From Micromonospora coxensis (lineage in GTDB: Bacteria > Actinomycetota > Actinomycetes > Mycobacteriales > Micromonosporaceae): a DNA stretch of 64,000 bases. The position numbers and the translations under genes were made by a program. The notes under the pieces are model-generated. The model was not told the origin of the DNA, did no database searches, and was given only the letters and a program-made list of their open reading frames with translations. Location: the NCBI RefSeq assembly GCF_900090295.1, contig NZ_LT607753.1, forward strand, positions 5,952,001 through 6,016,000, written 5' to 3'. Shown here piece after piece: positions 28,301 to 38,000 of the stretch; the first letter of the stretch is position 1; the number at the start of each line of letters is the position of its first letter.

Positions 28301-30785
28301 GCACGCCCTCGCCCTGGACGGCGCGCCGGCCGGCACCGACCTCGCGGCCGCCCGGGCCGCCCAGGACCGGGGCTTCTTCAGCGCCCTGCACCTGGTGCAG
28401 GCGCTCGCCGGCGCCGGGCTGACCGCCGAGGAGCGCACCCTCACCCTCGACCTGGTCACCTCCGGCATCGGCGACGTCACCGGCGCCGACCTGCTCCGGC
28501 CGGAGCACGCCACCCTCGCCGGCCTGGCCCGGGTGCTCCCGGCCGAACTGCCCGGGCTCGCCGTCCGGCTGCTCGACGCGGACCCGGCCGGCTCCGACGT
28601 GGACCCGGTGGTGGCCGAGCTGCGCCGCCCGGTCGACCCGCGGCGGGCCGAGCTGGCGTTGCGCGGGCGGCGTCGCTGGGTGACCGACTACGAGCAGGTG
28701 ACCGTGGACGCCGAGGCCGGGCCGGGCCCGCTGCGCGAGGGCGGCCGGTACGTCGTCACCGGTGGCCTCGGCGGCATCGGCGTCACCCTCGCCGAGGACT
28801 TCGCCCGCCGGGTGCGGGCGAAGCTGGTGCTGCTGGCCCGCTCCGGCCTGCCGCCGCGCGAGGAGTGGGACCAGCACCTCGCCGTGCACGGCGGCGCCGA
28901 CCGGGCCGGCCGGGCGATCGCGGCGATCCGCCGGATGGAGGCCGCCGGCGCCTCGGTGCTGGTCCTCGCCGCCGACGTCACCGACCCGGCCGACCTGCGC
29001 CGGGTTCGGCAGGCCGCCGAGGAGCGGTTCGGCGGCATCGACGGCATCGTGCACGCCGCGGGCCTGCCCGGTGGCGGCATGGCCGAGGTGAAGGAGCGGG
29101 CCGAGGCGGAGCGGGTGCTCGCCCCGAAGCTCACCGGCACCCTCGCCCTGGCCCAGGTCTTCGGTGACCTGCCGATGGACTTCGTCGCGCTCTGCTCCTC
29201 GATCACCTCGGTGATCGGCGGGTTCGGCCAGGTCGACTACTGCGCGGCCAACGCCTTCCTCGACGCGTACGCCCGCTCCGGGGCGGGCTTCCGGGCCCCG
29301 GTGGTGGCGCAGAACTGGGGCGGCTGGGCCGAGGTCGGGATGGCCGTGGAGACCGACTCGCCGGCCGGTTTCCGGGCCGCCGGTCGGGACACCGTGACCA
29401 GCGCGGTGGAGCACCCGGTGCTCACCACCAAGGTCGTCGGCGCGGACGGCACCGTCCTGCACGGACTGGTCTCCGCCGACACCCACTGGCTGCTCGACGA
29501 GCACCGCATCGGCGGGGTGCCGGTGGTGCCCGGCACCGCCCACCTGGAGTCGGTGCGCGCCGCGGTGGTCGCCGCGCTGCCCGCCCCGGCCGCCGACGCG
29601 GCGGTCGAGCTGCGCGACGTGGTCTTCCTGGAGCCGTTCTCGGTGCCGGACGGGACCGTCGCCCAGTACCGGGTCGAGCTGACCCCCACCGACGAGGGGG
29701 TCGACTTCACGGTGCGCAGCCTCGCCGCGGGCACGACGCGCACCCACGTGCGCGGCGCGGCCGGCTGGACCACCGAGCCCGCCCCGCCGGCCCGGGTGCC
29801 GGCGGTCACCGGCCGCCGGGTCGACGACGACGCGTCGTTCGGCCGGGGCCGCACCAGCATGCTCACCTTCGGTCCACGGTGGCACGCGCTGGCCGAGCAC
29901 CACCTGGGCGAGGGGGAGGAGCTGGCGCACGTCGTCGCCCCCGCCGAGGTGGCCGCCGACCTGCCCGCCTGGGGGCTGCACCCGGCGCTGCTGGACGTGG
30001 CCACCGCGTTCGGCCGTGGCCAGGGCGAGGGCACCTACCTGCCGCTGTCGTACGGGCGGATCGTGGTGCGCGGGCCGCTGCCGGCGCAGTTCCACAGCCA
30101 CCTGCGGCACCGGACCGGGGCGAGCGTCGAGGTGGTCGCCGCCGACCTGTCGTTGACCGACGCGCAGGGCCGCGAACTCGTCGCGATCGGCGACTTCGTG
30201 CTGCGCCGGGTCGACCAGGGTGCGGTGACCGGGGGACTGGCCGCCGCCGGCGCCGGCGAGCCGAGCACCCCGGCCGGTGACGCGGTGACCGAGGACATCC
30301 GCCCGGTCGACGGGGCCGAGGCGTTCCGGCGCAGCCTGAGCGCCGGTCTCGGCGCCCAGGTGGTCATCTCCACCCGCACCGTCGAGGACGTCCGGCACCG
30401 GTCGTCGCGGGTGAGCACCAGCGACCTGGAGTCCGACGGCGAGTCGGCCGTGGCCGTCCCGACGGCCGCCGCGGCCGGTTCCGCCGCGCCGCGCACCGAG
30501 CTGGAGAGCACCATCGCCGCGGTCTGGCGGGACGGCCTGGGCGTGGCCGAGGTCGGCGTCGACGACGACTTCTTCGCCCTCGGCGGCAACTCCCTGGTCG
30601 CGGTGCAGCTGATCGCCGCGATGCGCAAGGCGACCGGGGTGCGGCTGCCGATGCGCAGTCTCTTCGAGACCCCGACCGTGGCCGGGCTGGCCGCCCGGAT
30701 CGAGGAGCTGCGCGCCGCCGCCCCCGCCGACGCCCCGGCCGCCCCAGCCACCGTTGCCGCCATCCCGCGGCTGCCCCGCGCCTGA
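25317..30785 (+). CDS. type I PKS, KS-AT-KR-DH-ACP
   Basis: 1822 aa from ATG 25317, with GAAGGA 7 bases upstream; a GTG at 25299 overlapping the previous stop is the alternative. KS about 18-440 (Cys189 in HTACSTSLV, EAHGTGTAMGD, KSNIGHLSQP). AT about 540-860 (FSGQGSQ, GHSIGE with Ser633, and HAFHSPMM, the malonyl-CoA type). KR about 1000-1350 (GGLGGIG at 1149, QVDYCAANAF). DH about 1375-1620 with HRIGGVPVVP (His1396) and HPALLDVA (Asp1560), placed after the KR rather than before it. Carrier with FFALGGNSLVAV (Ser1759). It adds one malonate unit, then ketoreduces and possibly dehydrates, giving a beta-hydroxy or alpha,beta-unsaturated acyl group. The carrier is followed by a C domain in the gene at 31950, so chain transfer to Asn is likely. 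Confidence 0.92.
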   Translation: MSNPTDTDLPADDGIEPIAIVGLAARLPGAADVNEFWRNLVDGVESVTELTREEQLARGATAEEVDDPGWVNRAPLVDGYDEFDAGLFGMTAREAEITDPQHRLFLESCYTALQDAGYDPARYDGAVGVYAGTGGNTYLHRYVLRNKRVGGGPHSAVSIASGNSPNYVATNVSYRLDLRGPSLTVHTACSTSLVAFHLACEALRNGECDMALAGGVNIELPHVGYLGMDGFTSPDGRCRPFDAAANGTVWGSGVGVTLLKRLSDAIADGDAIRAVVLGNAINNDGAGKVGFTAPSVDGQVEAIAQAVGMAGIDPRTISYVEAHGTGTAMGDPIEVTALSTVYTKDTDDRGWCGIGSVKSNIGHLSQPSGIVSVIKTVLAMEHGLIPPTINYETANPAIDFADTPFYVANTLTKWDTDGTPRRAGVSSFGIGGTNAHVVLEEAPAAYRERRVRPAHLLPVSARTAGALETAVRRLAEHLESATDRGPEYLADVAHTLRVGRRQYPHRVAVVATDLADAVAALRTKRRRQAGVVEGTAPRPAFLFSGQGSQYAGMGAQLYAEEPDFAAAVDECAQLLRPELGLDIRDLILGRDPEAGEKLTETRYTQPALFVVEYALAVLWQSAGVRPAAMIGHSIGEYVAATVAGVLSLPDALRVVAARGRLMQSVAPGSMLAVPLDESVVAERLPEGVTVATVNGPGTCVVAGPSDAVAAFAQTLDVKAKALRTSHAFHSPMMEPILAEFTALMGTVTLRPPTVPFLSNVTGDWITDEQATDPAYWAAHLRRPVRFGACVATLLAEGTWSLLECGPGRQLANLARMQVAKASEAQRALVPLGSLPGPGEPTGDLATLLGTAAALWCAGVPVRLGADPDARRVPLPTYPFERRRYWVDPDPQEQVAAAPVETGPRPLPEWFAVPVWRQAAADPAAAPLGRCLVLVDGPRGDALVAALRAAGAEPTVVRPGDGFAAVDGGYRLRPGVREDHDALVAALGADLPDRLVHALALDGAPAGTDLAAARAAQDRGFFSALHLVQALAGAGLTAEERTLTLDLVTSGIGDVTGADLLRPEHATLAGLARVLPAELPGLAVRLLDADPAGSDVDPVVAELRRPVDPRRAELALRGRRRWVTDYEQVTVDAEAGPGPLREGGRYVVTGGLGGIGVTLAEDFARRVRAKLVLLARSGLPPREEWDQHLAVHGGADRAGRAIAAIRRMEAAGASVLVLAADVTDPADLRRVRQAAEERFGGIDGIVHAAGLPGGGMAEVKERAEAERVLAPKLTGTLALAQVFGDLPMDFVALCSSITSVIGGFGQVDYCAANAFLDAYARSGAGFRAPVVAQNWGGWAEVGMAVETDSPAGFRAAGRDTVTSAVEHPVLTTKVVGADGTVLHGLVSADTHWLLDEHRIGGVPVVPGTAHLESVRAAVVAALPAPAADAAVELRDVVFLEPFSVPDGTVAQYRVELTPTDEGVDFTVRSLAAGTTRTHVRGAAGWTTEPAPPARVPAVTGRRVDDDASFGRGRTSMLTFGPRWHALAEHHLGEGEELAHVVAPAEVAADLPAWGLHPALLDVATAFGRGQGEGTYLPLSYGRIVVRGPLPAQFHSHLRHRTGASVEVVAADLSLTDAQGRELVAIGDFVLRRVDQGAVTGGLAAAGAGEPSTPAGDAVTEDIRPVDGAEAFRRSLSAGLGAQVVISTRTVEDVRHRSSRVSTSDLESDGESAVAVPTAAAAGSAAPRTELESTIAAVWRDGLGVAEVGVDDDFFALGGNSLVAVQLIAAMRKATGVRLPMRSLFETPTVAGLAARIEELRAAAPADAPAAPATVAAIPRLPRA

Positions 30786-30811
30786 CGTCGAGATACAGGA
30801 GTGACAGAGCA

Positions 30812-31765
30812 ATGAGCGACACGATCGCCACGCTGCCGGTGGTCGTCGAGAGCGACGGCACACCGCTGACCGAGCTGATCGGCCGGCGCCGCGCGGAGCT
30901 GCGCGCCACCCTCACCGAGCACGGCGGGCTGCTGTTCCGCGGCTTCGACGTCGGCGGGGTGGACGGCTTCGACGCGGTCGTCCGGGCGTTCTCCGGCGAG
31001 CCGCTGACCTACACCGAGCGGTCCTCACCCCGGCACGCCATCAAGGGCCGGGTCTACACCTCGACCGACTACCCACCGGACGAGGAGATCTTCCTGCACA
31101 ACGAGAACTCGTACCAGGCGTCCTGGCCGCTGACGCTGTTCTTCTACTGCATCACCCCGCCGGACACCCTCGGCGCGACCCCGCTGGCCGACGTCCGCCG
31201 GGTGTACGAGGCGATCGACCCGGACGTGCGGGAGGAGTTCGTCCGGCGGCGCTGGATGCTGGTGCGCAACTTCCACGCCGACTTCGGCACCCGTTGGCAG
31301 GACGTCTTCGGCACCGCCGACCGGGCCGAGGTCCAGGCGTACGCGGCGCGCAACCGGATCGAGCTGGAGTGGGTCGGCGCCGACGGCCTGCGTACCCGGG
31401 CGGTCCGTGACGTGGTGCACCTGCGGCCCGGCTCGGACACCCCGCGCTGGTTCAACCACGCCACCTTCTTCCACGTGAGCACCCTGCCGAAGGACTACCA
31501 GGAGGGGCTGCTCGCCATGTTCGGCCCCGACGGGCTGCCCTCGAACACCTACTACGGCGACGGCGGCGAGATCCCCGCCGACGTGCTGGACCACCTGCGG
31601 GCCGCGTACCGGGCGGCCAGCGTCCGCTTCGACTACCACCGCGACGACGTGCTGGTGGTCGACAACATGACCGCCGCGCACGCGCGGGAGCCGTTCACCG
31701 GCCCCCGCAAGATCGCCGTCGCGATGGCCGAACCGCACACCCCCGAGAGCGCTGGAGACAACTGA
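30812..31765 (+). CDS. TauD/SyrP-like Fe(II)/2-oxoglutarate oxygenase
   Basis: 317 aa; ATG 30812 with AGGAG upstream. A clavaminate-synthase/TauD-type dioxygenase: the HxE iron ligands are in FLHNENSYQ near residue 95, the distal His in DNMTAAHAREPF near 290, and the 2-oxoglutarate-binding Arg in GPRKIAVAMAE. ITPPDTLGATPLADVRRVYE is typical of SyrP-like members encoded in NRPS clusters. Such enzymes hydroxylate the beta-carbon of Asp, Asn or similar residues, free or carrier-bound. The neighbouring module with an Asn-like pocket makes beta-hydroxylation of Asn/Asp the best guess. Its stop shares a base with the mbtH start, so it is cotranslated with the NRPS genes. Confidence 0.87.
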   Translation: MSDTIATLPVVVESDGTPLTELIGRRRAELRATLTEHGGLLFRGFDVGGVDGFDAVVRAFSGEPLTYTERSSPRHAIKGRVYTSTDYPPDEEIFLHNENSYQASWPLTLFFYCITPPDTLGATPLADVRRVYEAIDPDVREEFVRRRWMLVRNFHADFGTRWQDVFGTADRAEVQAYAARNRIELEWVGADGLRTRAVRDVVHLRPGSDTPRWFNHATFFHVSTLPKDYQEGLLAMFGPDGLPSNTYYGDGGEIPADVLDHLRAAYRAASVRFDYHRDDVLVVDNMTAAHAREPFTGPRKIAVAMAEPHTPESAGDN

Positions 31766-31953
31766 TGGCCGAGCCCCGATTCCTGGTCGTGCGCAACGAC
31801 GAGGAGCAGTACTCGATCTGGTCGGCCGACCGTGAGCTGCCCGCCGGCTGGCACGACGCCGGCTTCGCCGGCTCCCGCGAGGAGTGCCTGGCCCACGTCG
31901 AGGTGGTCTGGACCGACATGCGCCCCCGCTCGGTACGGGAGGTCTCGTCGTGA
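31765..31953 (+). CDS. MbtH family protein
   Basis: 62 aa, normal length for MbtH. Contains the family signature NDEEQYSIWSADRELPAGW followed by CLAHVEVVWTDMRPRS, with the conserved Trp residues that clasp an adenylation domain. MbtH proteins bind NRPS A domains and are needed for their folding or activity. It sits directly before the Asn-type NRPS, with a 4-bp overlap (GTGA), and after the oxygenase. It may serve any of the four adenylation domains of the line. Confidence 0.96.
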   Translation: MAEPRFLVVRNDEEQYSIWSADRELPAGWHDAGFAGSREECLAHVEVVWTDMRPRSVREVSS

Positions 31954-34900
31954 CCCGCGAGTGGACCTTCCCCGCCTCCTTCGCGCAGGAGCGGGTGTGG
32001 CTGGCCAACCAGCTCGACCCCGGGTCCCCGGTCTACAACGTCTCCGGCCCGTGGCGGGTCCCGGCCGGTGTCGACGCCGCCACCGCGATCGAGGTGCTCG
32101 ACCGGGTCGTCGCCCGGCACGAGGCGCTCCGCACCCACCTGCGCGTCGACGACGGCGCCCTGGTGCAGGTCGTGCGGGAGCACGAGCCGGTGACGGTCCC
32201 CGTCGAGGACCTGCGCGAGCTGCCGGAGGCCGAGCGCGCGGCCCGGTTCGAGGCGCTCTGCGTCGACCTCGCCCGCACGCCGATCCCGTTGGACGCCCCG
32301 CCGCTGTGGCGGGCCCGGCTGGTCCACCGCGGCGACGCCTGGCTGCTGCTGTTCGTGGTGCACCACGCCGTCTTCGACAGCCGGTCGGCGGTGCTGATGG
32401 TCGACGAACTCGACGCCTTCGCCCGGGCCGCGTCGACCGGCGCGAGCGCCGCCGTGCCCGAGCTGCCCATCCAGTACGCCGACTTCGCGGCCTGGCAGCG
32501 GGACCAGCTCAGCGGCGCGGAGCTGGACCGGCAGCTCGACTTCTGGAAGCGGCACCTGACCGGCGCGCCGGCCGTCACCGGGCTGCCCCTGGACCGGCCC
32601 CGCCCCGCCCAGCTCGGCTTCGCCGGCGACGAGGTCCGCTTCGCCCTGCCCGACGGGCTGCTCGACCGGATCGGCCGGCTCGCCGTCGGCGCGTCGGCCA
32701 CGCCGTACATGGTGCTGCTGGCCGGCTTCGCCGCGCTGCTGTCGCGGATCTCCGGCGACAGCGACGTGGTGGTCGGCGTCTCCACCGCCGGGCGGGACAG
32801 CGCCGAGGTGATGCCGCTGATCGGCATGTTCGTCAACCCGGTCGCGCTGCGCTGCGACGTCGGCGGCGACCCGAGCTTCACCGAACTGCTCGGCCGGGTT
32901 CGCGACGGCCTGGTCGACGCGATGGAGCACGGCCAGACGCCGTTCCAGCGCATCGTCGAGGCGGTCGACCCGCAGCGCGACCCGTCGGTGCAGCCGATCT
33001 TCCAGACCGCGCTGAACTTCATCCCCGACTCCGGCCTCGACCCGGTGGAGCTCGGCACCGCCAAGGACGACCTGGCCTTCGACGTCACGGCCGGGGAGAG
33101 CCGGCTGGTCTACCGCACCGACCTGTTCGACCGGTCCACCGCCGAGTCGGTGGTCGCCCGTTACGTGCGGCTGCTCGAGGCGGCGGTCGCCGACCCGCAG
33201 CGGCCGGTCTCCGCGCTGCCGCTGCTCGACGACGCCGAGCGGGAGCTGGTCCTCGGCGGGTGGGCCGGCGCCGGCACGGCGGGTGTGCTGCCCACCGTCG
33301 TGGACGAGGTGCAGCGGCAGGCCGCCGCCACCCCGGACGCCACCGCGCTGGTCTGCGCCGACGTGCGGCTGACGTACGCGCAGCTGAACGCCGCCGCGAA
33401 CCGGCTCGCCCGGGTGCTGGTGGCCCGGGGCGCCGGCCCGGAGACCCGGGTGGCGCTCGCCCTGCCCCGCTCGGCGGAGCTGCTGGTCGCCGTCCTCGCC
33501 GTGCTCAAGGCCGGCGCCGCGTACGTCCCGGTGGACACCGGCTACCCGGCCGGCCGGATCGCGTACCTGCTCGCCGACGCCGAGCCGGCGCTGGTGCTGG
33601 CCCTGCCGGAGACCGCCGCGCTGGTCGGCGGCGACCCGGTGCTGCTGGACGGCACGACCGGCGCCGACCGGTCCGACGCCGACCTCACCGACGCCGAGCG
33701 GACCGCCCCGCTGCGCCCCGAGCACCCGGCGTACGTGCTCTACACCTCCGGCTCCACCGGCCGGCCCAAGGGCGTGGTGGTGGAGCACCGGGCCGTCGCG
33801 GCGTACCTGGCCTGGGCCCGGGACACCTACCCGGGGCTGGCCGGCACCGCGCTGCTGCACTCGCCGGTCTCGTTCGACCTCACCGTCACCGGCCTGCTCG
33901 GCCCGCTCACCGCCGGCGGCACGGTCCGGCTGGCCGCGATCGACTCGCCGCAGGCCCGCGAGGGTGGACGCCCCAGCTTCCTCAAGGTCACCCCGAGCCA
34001 CCTGCCGCTGCTCGACGCGGAGCTGTCCCCGACCACCGACCTGGTGATCGGCGGGGAGGCGCTCACCGGGGAGCAGCTGGCGGGCTGGCGCGCCGCCCAC
34101 CCGGACGTGGCGGTAGTCAACGAGTACGGCCCGACCGAGGCGACCGTCGGCTGCGTGGCCGCCCGGATCGGGCCCGGTGAGCCGGTGGCCGCCGGCCCGG
34201 TGCCGATCGGCGGGCCGACCGCCGGGGCGCGGGCGTACCTGCTCGACGCCGCGCTGAACCCGGTGCCGTCGGGCGTGGTCGGGGAGCTGTACGTCGCCGG
34301 CGACCAGCTCGCCCGCGGCTACCTGGGCCGGCCCGCGCTCACCGCCGAGCGTTTCCTGCCCTGCCCGTACGGGCCGCCGGGGCAGCGGATGTACCGCACC
34401 GGCGACCTGGCCCGCCGCCGCGCCGACGGCACCCTGGACTACCTGGGCCGCCGCGACGACCAGGTCAAGGTGCGCGGCATGCGCATCGAGCTGGGCGAGA
34501 TCGAGTCGGCGATGCTGGCCCACCCGGAGGTGCGCGAGGCGGCGGTGGCGGTACGCGCCGAGTCCGGCGAGCCGACGCTTGTCGGCTACCACGTCGGCAC
34601 CGCCGAGGAGGCCCACCTCGCCGCCGAGCTGGCCCGGGAGCTGCCCGCGCACCTGGTGCCGACCGCGTTCGTCCGGCTCGACGCGCTGCCGCTGACCCCC
34701 AACGGCAAGCTCGACCGGGCGGCGTTGCCCGCCCCGGCCGCGACGGCCTCCGGCGACGGCTACGTCCCGCCGCGCACCGACGCCGAGACCCTGGTGGCCG
34801 AGGTGTACGCCGACATCCTTCAGGTGGAGAAGGTGGGCGCGCACGACGACTTCTTCGCCCTCGGCGGCAACTCGCTGCGCGGGATGCGGGCGATGGCCCG

Positions 34901-35069
34901 GATCCGCGCCGAGGTCGACGTCGAGCTGCCGATGCGGGCGCTGTTCAGCAGCCCGGTGGTGGCCGACCTGGCCGCGGTGATCGAGCAGCGCATCGCCGCC
35001 GAGCTGGACCAGCTCTCCGACACCGAGGTCGCCGCGCTGCTGGCGGCCGAGAAGGACACTCCCGCATGA
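31950..35069 (+). CDS. NRPS module, C-A-PCP, Asn-like adenylation pocket
   Basis: 1039 aa from GTG 31950 (overlaps mbtH stop). Condensation domain about 1-430 with HHAVFDS (His138-His139; the usual final Gly is Ser). Adenylation about 445-930 (VLYTSGSTGRPKG, NEYGPTEAT, YRTGDLARRRADG, NGKLDRAAL). Carrier with FFALGGNSLRG (Ser975). Pocket residues read as D-L-T-K-V-G-E-V-G-K. Textbook codes are DLTKLGEVGK for Asn and DLTKVGHIGK for Asp, so Asn is favoured and Asp possible. Its C domain should accept the ketide chain from the PKS carrier, and the oxygenase two genes upstream may hydroxylate this residue. Overlaps the last NRPS gene by 4 bp. Confidence 0.92.
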   Translation: MTREWTFPASFAQERVWLANQLDPGSPVYNVSGPWRVPAGVDAATAIEVLDRVVARHEALRTHLRVDDGALVQVVREHEPVTVPVEDLRELPEAERAARFEALCVDLARTPIPLDAPPLWRARLVHRGDAWLLLFVVHHAVFDSRSAVLMVDELDAFARAASTGASAAVPELPIQYADFAAWQRDQLSGAELDRQLDFWKRHLTGAPAVTGLPLDRPRPAQLGFAGDEVRFALPDGLLDRIGRLAVGASATPYMVLLAGFAALLSRISGDSDVVVGVSTAGRDSAEVMPLIGMFVNPVALRCDVGGDPSFTELLGRVRDGLVDAMEHGQTPFQRIVEAVDPQRDPSVQPIFQTALNFIPDSGLDPVELGTAKDDLAFDVTAGESRLVYRTDLFDRSTAESVVARYVRLLEAAVADPQRPVSALPLLDDAERELVLGGWAGAGTAGVLPTVVDEVQRQAAATPDATALVCADVRLTYAQLNAAANRLARVLVARGAGPETRVALALPRSAELLVAVLAVLKAGAAYVPVDTGYPAGRIAYLLADAEPALVLALPETAALVGGDPVLLDGTTGADRSDADLTDAERTAPLRPEHPAYVLYTSGSTGRPKGVVVEHRAVAAYLAWARDTYPGLAGTALLHSPVSFDLTVTGLLGPLTAGGTVRLAAIDSPQAREGGRPSFLKVTPSHLPLLDAELSPTTDLVIGGEALTGEQLAGWRAAHPDVAVVNEYGPTEATVGCVAARIGPGEPVAAGPVPIGGPTAGARAYLLDAALNPVPSGVVGELYVAGDQLARGYLGRPALTAERFLPCPYGPPGQRMYRTGDLARRRADGTLDYLGRRDDQVKVRGMRIELGEIESAMLAHPEVREAAVAVRAESGEPTLVGYHVGTAEEAHLAAELARELPAHLVPTAFVRLDALPLTPNGKLDRAALPAPAATASGDGYVPPRTDAETLVAEVYADILQVEKVGAHDDFFALGGNSLRGMRAMARIRAEVDVELPMRALFSSPVVADLAAVIEQRIAAELDQLSDTEVAALLAAEKDTPA

Positions 35070-38000
35070 CGGACCTGAAGGATCCCACCCGCGAGGCGGC
35101 CCGGGCGGCGCTGATCGCCCAACGGCTGCGCCGGCGCCAGGCCGCGCCGACCGCCCGGATCACCCCCCGGCCCGAGGGCGCGCCGGTGCCGCTGTCGTAC
35201 GCCCAGGAGCGGGTCTGGTTCATGGACCAGATCGCGCCCGGCGAGGCGGCGTACCACATCGCGGTGCCGTTGCGGGTGCGCGGACCGCTCGACGTGACGG
35301 CGCTGCGCGCCGCCCTGGCGGCGCTGACCGCCCGGCACGAGTCGCTGCGCACCCGCTTCCCGGCCGACGCCGACGGCCGTCCGACGGCGGTGATCGAGGA
35401 GTCGGTGACCGTCCCACTGACCATCGTGGACGCCCCCGACGAGGCGGCCGCGCAGGCGCTGGTGGAGGCCGCCGCGGCCGAGCCGTTCGACCTGGTGACC
35501 GGGCCGCTGCTGCGCGCCCTGCTGATCCGGCTCGCCGACGACGACCACGTGCTCTTCCTCGGCAAGCACCATATCGTCGGTGACGGCTGGTCGGTCGACG
35601 TGCTGCTGCGCGACTTGATCACCTGCTACCGGGGCGGCGAGCCACCCGCCCTGCCGGTGCAGTACGGCGACTTCGCCCACTGGGAGGCCCGGGAGCTGGA
35701 CGGGCCGGCCGCCCGGGAGCACCTGGACTGGTGGAAGCGGCGGCTGGCCGGGATCACCCCGTTGGAGCTGCCGCTGGACCGGCCCCGTCCGGCCACCCAG
35801 ACCTACCGGGGCGACTTCGTCGAGTTCCAGGTGGACCGGGCGGTCACCGACGGGCTCGCCGCGTTGACCCGGGAGTGCGGCGGCACCCTGTTCATGACGC
35901 TGCTCGCCGCGTACCAGGTGCTGCTGTCCCGGCACGCCCGGCAGGACGACTTCGCCGTCGGGGCGTCCGTGGCCGGCCGGTCCGCGCCGGAGCTGGAGAA
36001 CGTCGTCGGCATGTTCGTCAACATGCTGCCGCTGCGCGCCGAACTGGCCGGCGACCCCACCTTCACCGAACTGCTCCAGCGCACCCGCCGGGCGGTGCTC
36101 GACGGCTTCGAGCACGCCGAGGTGCCGTTCGCGAAGGTGGTCCACGAGCTGGGCCTGCCCCGCGACGTCAGCCGCTCGCCGGTGTTCCAGGCCATGTTCG
36201 TGCTGCAGAACTACGAGATGGGTCGTTTCACGGAGGCCTCCGGCAACACCGAGGTGACCTTCCGGTGGACGCCGATGGAGCTGCGTGCCACCCGGTTCGA
36301 CTTCGAGCTGCACGCCGTCGAGGTGGCCGACGGGATCTGGGGCAAGCTGGTCTTCAACACCGACCTGTTCGACCGGGAGACCGTCGAGCGGGCGGCCCGG
36401 CGCTGGGTCACCCTGCTGCGGTCGATCGTCGCCGCCCCGGACACCCCGGTCTCCGCGCTGGACCTGCTCGCCACGGACGAGCGGGAGCTGCTCGCCGGGT
36501 GGAACGACACCGCCGCCGAGTTCCCGGCCGCGCAGACCCTGCACGGGCCGATCGCGCAGCGCGCGGCGGCCACCCCGGACGCGGTCGCCGTCACCATCGA
36601 CGGCCGGTCGGCGACGTACGCCGAGCTGAACGCCGCGGCGAACCGCGTCGCCCACCGGCTGCGGGCGGCCGGCGTCGGGCCGGAGACCCTGGTCGGGGTC
36701 TGTGCCGAGCGGTCGGTGGAGCTGGTGGCGGGCCTGCTCGGCGTGCTCAAGGCCGGCGGCGCCTACCTGCCGCTGGACCCGGAGTACCCGGCGGACCGGC
36801 TCGCCTTCATGGTCGACGACGCCGCCGCGCCGGTGGTGCTGGTGCAGCGGCACCTGCGCGACGTGCTGCCGGACACCGGCGCGACCGTGCTCGCCCTCGA
36901 CGACGAGGCCGTCTGGGCCGACCAGCCCACCGACGACCCGGTCCCGCTGGCCGGCCCGCAGCACCTGGCGTACGTCATCTACACCTCCGGCTCGACCGGC
37001 CGGCCCAAGGGGGTGCCGAACACCCACCGGGGCATCGTCAACCGGCTCGACTGGATGCAGAAGACGTACCGCCTCGGCGCCGACGACGCGGTGCTGCAGA
37101 AGACACCGGCCAGTTTCGACGTCTCGGTGTGGGAGTTCTTCTGGCCGCTGCGCGAGGGCGCCCGGCTGGTGCTGGCCAGGCCCGGCGGGCACAAGGACGC
37201 CGGCTACCTGCGGGACCTGCTGGTCGCCGAGCGGATCACCACCGCCCACTTCGTGCCGTCGATGCTGACCGTCTTCCTCGCCGAGGACGGCGTCGAGGCG
37301 GCGACCGCGCTGCGCCGGGTGATCTGCTCCGGTGAGGAGCTGCCGCTGGTCTCGGCGGTCGACTTCACTGCCCGCCTGCCCTGGTGCGAGCTGCACAACC
37401 TGTACGGCCCGACCGAGGCGGCCATCGACGTCAGTGCCTGGCACTGCGACCCGGCGCTGCTGCCCGGCCTGACCGGCGTGCCGATCGGCGGCCCGATCGC
37501 CAACCTGCGGCTGCACGTGCTCGACGAGCGCGGTGAGCCCTGCCCGATCGGGGTGGCCGGCGAGCTGCACATCGGCGGGGTGGGGCTGGCCCGCGGCTAC
37601 CACCGCCGGCCGGCGCTGACCGCCGAGCGGTTCGTCCCCGATCCGTTCTCCGGCGAGCCGGGCGCGCGGCTCTACCGCACCGGCGACCTGGCCCGCTGGG
37701 TGATCGCCCCGTCCGCACCCGGCGAGGCCGCCGGGTCGGCGGCCGACGGCCGGCCGGCCGGCGTCATCGAGTTCCTCGGCCGGATCGACCACCAGGTCAA
37801 GCTGCGCGGCCTGCGCATCGAGCTGGGGGAGATCGAGAGCGCGCTGCGCGAGCAGCCCGAGGTGACCGAGGCCGCGGTGATCGTCCGGGAGGACAGCCCC
37901 GGCGACAAGCGGCTCACCGCCTACCTGGTCGGGGCGGCCGAGCACACCGCGCTGCGGGCCGCGCTCAAGGAGACCCTGCCCGAGTACATGGTGCCGGCCG

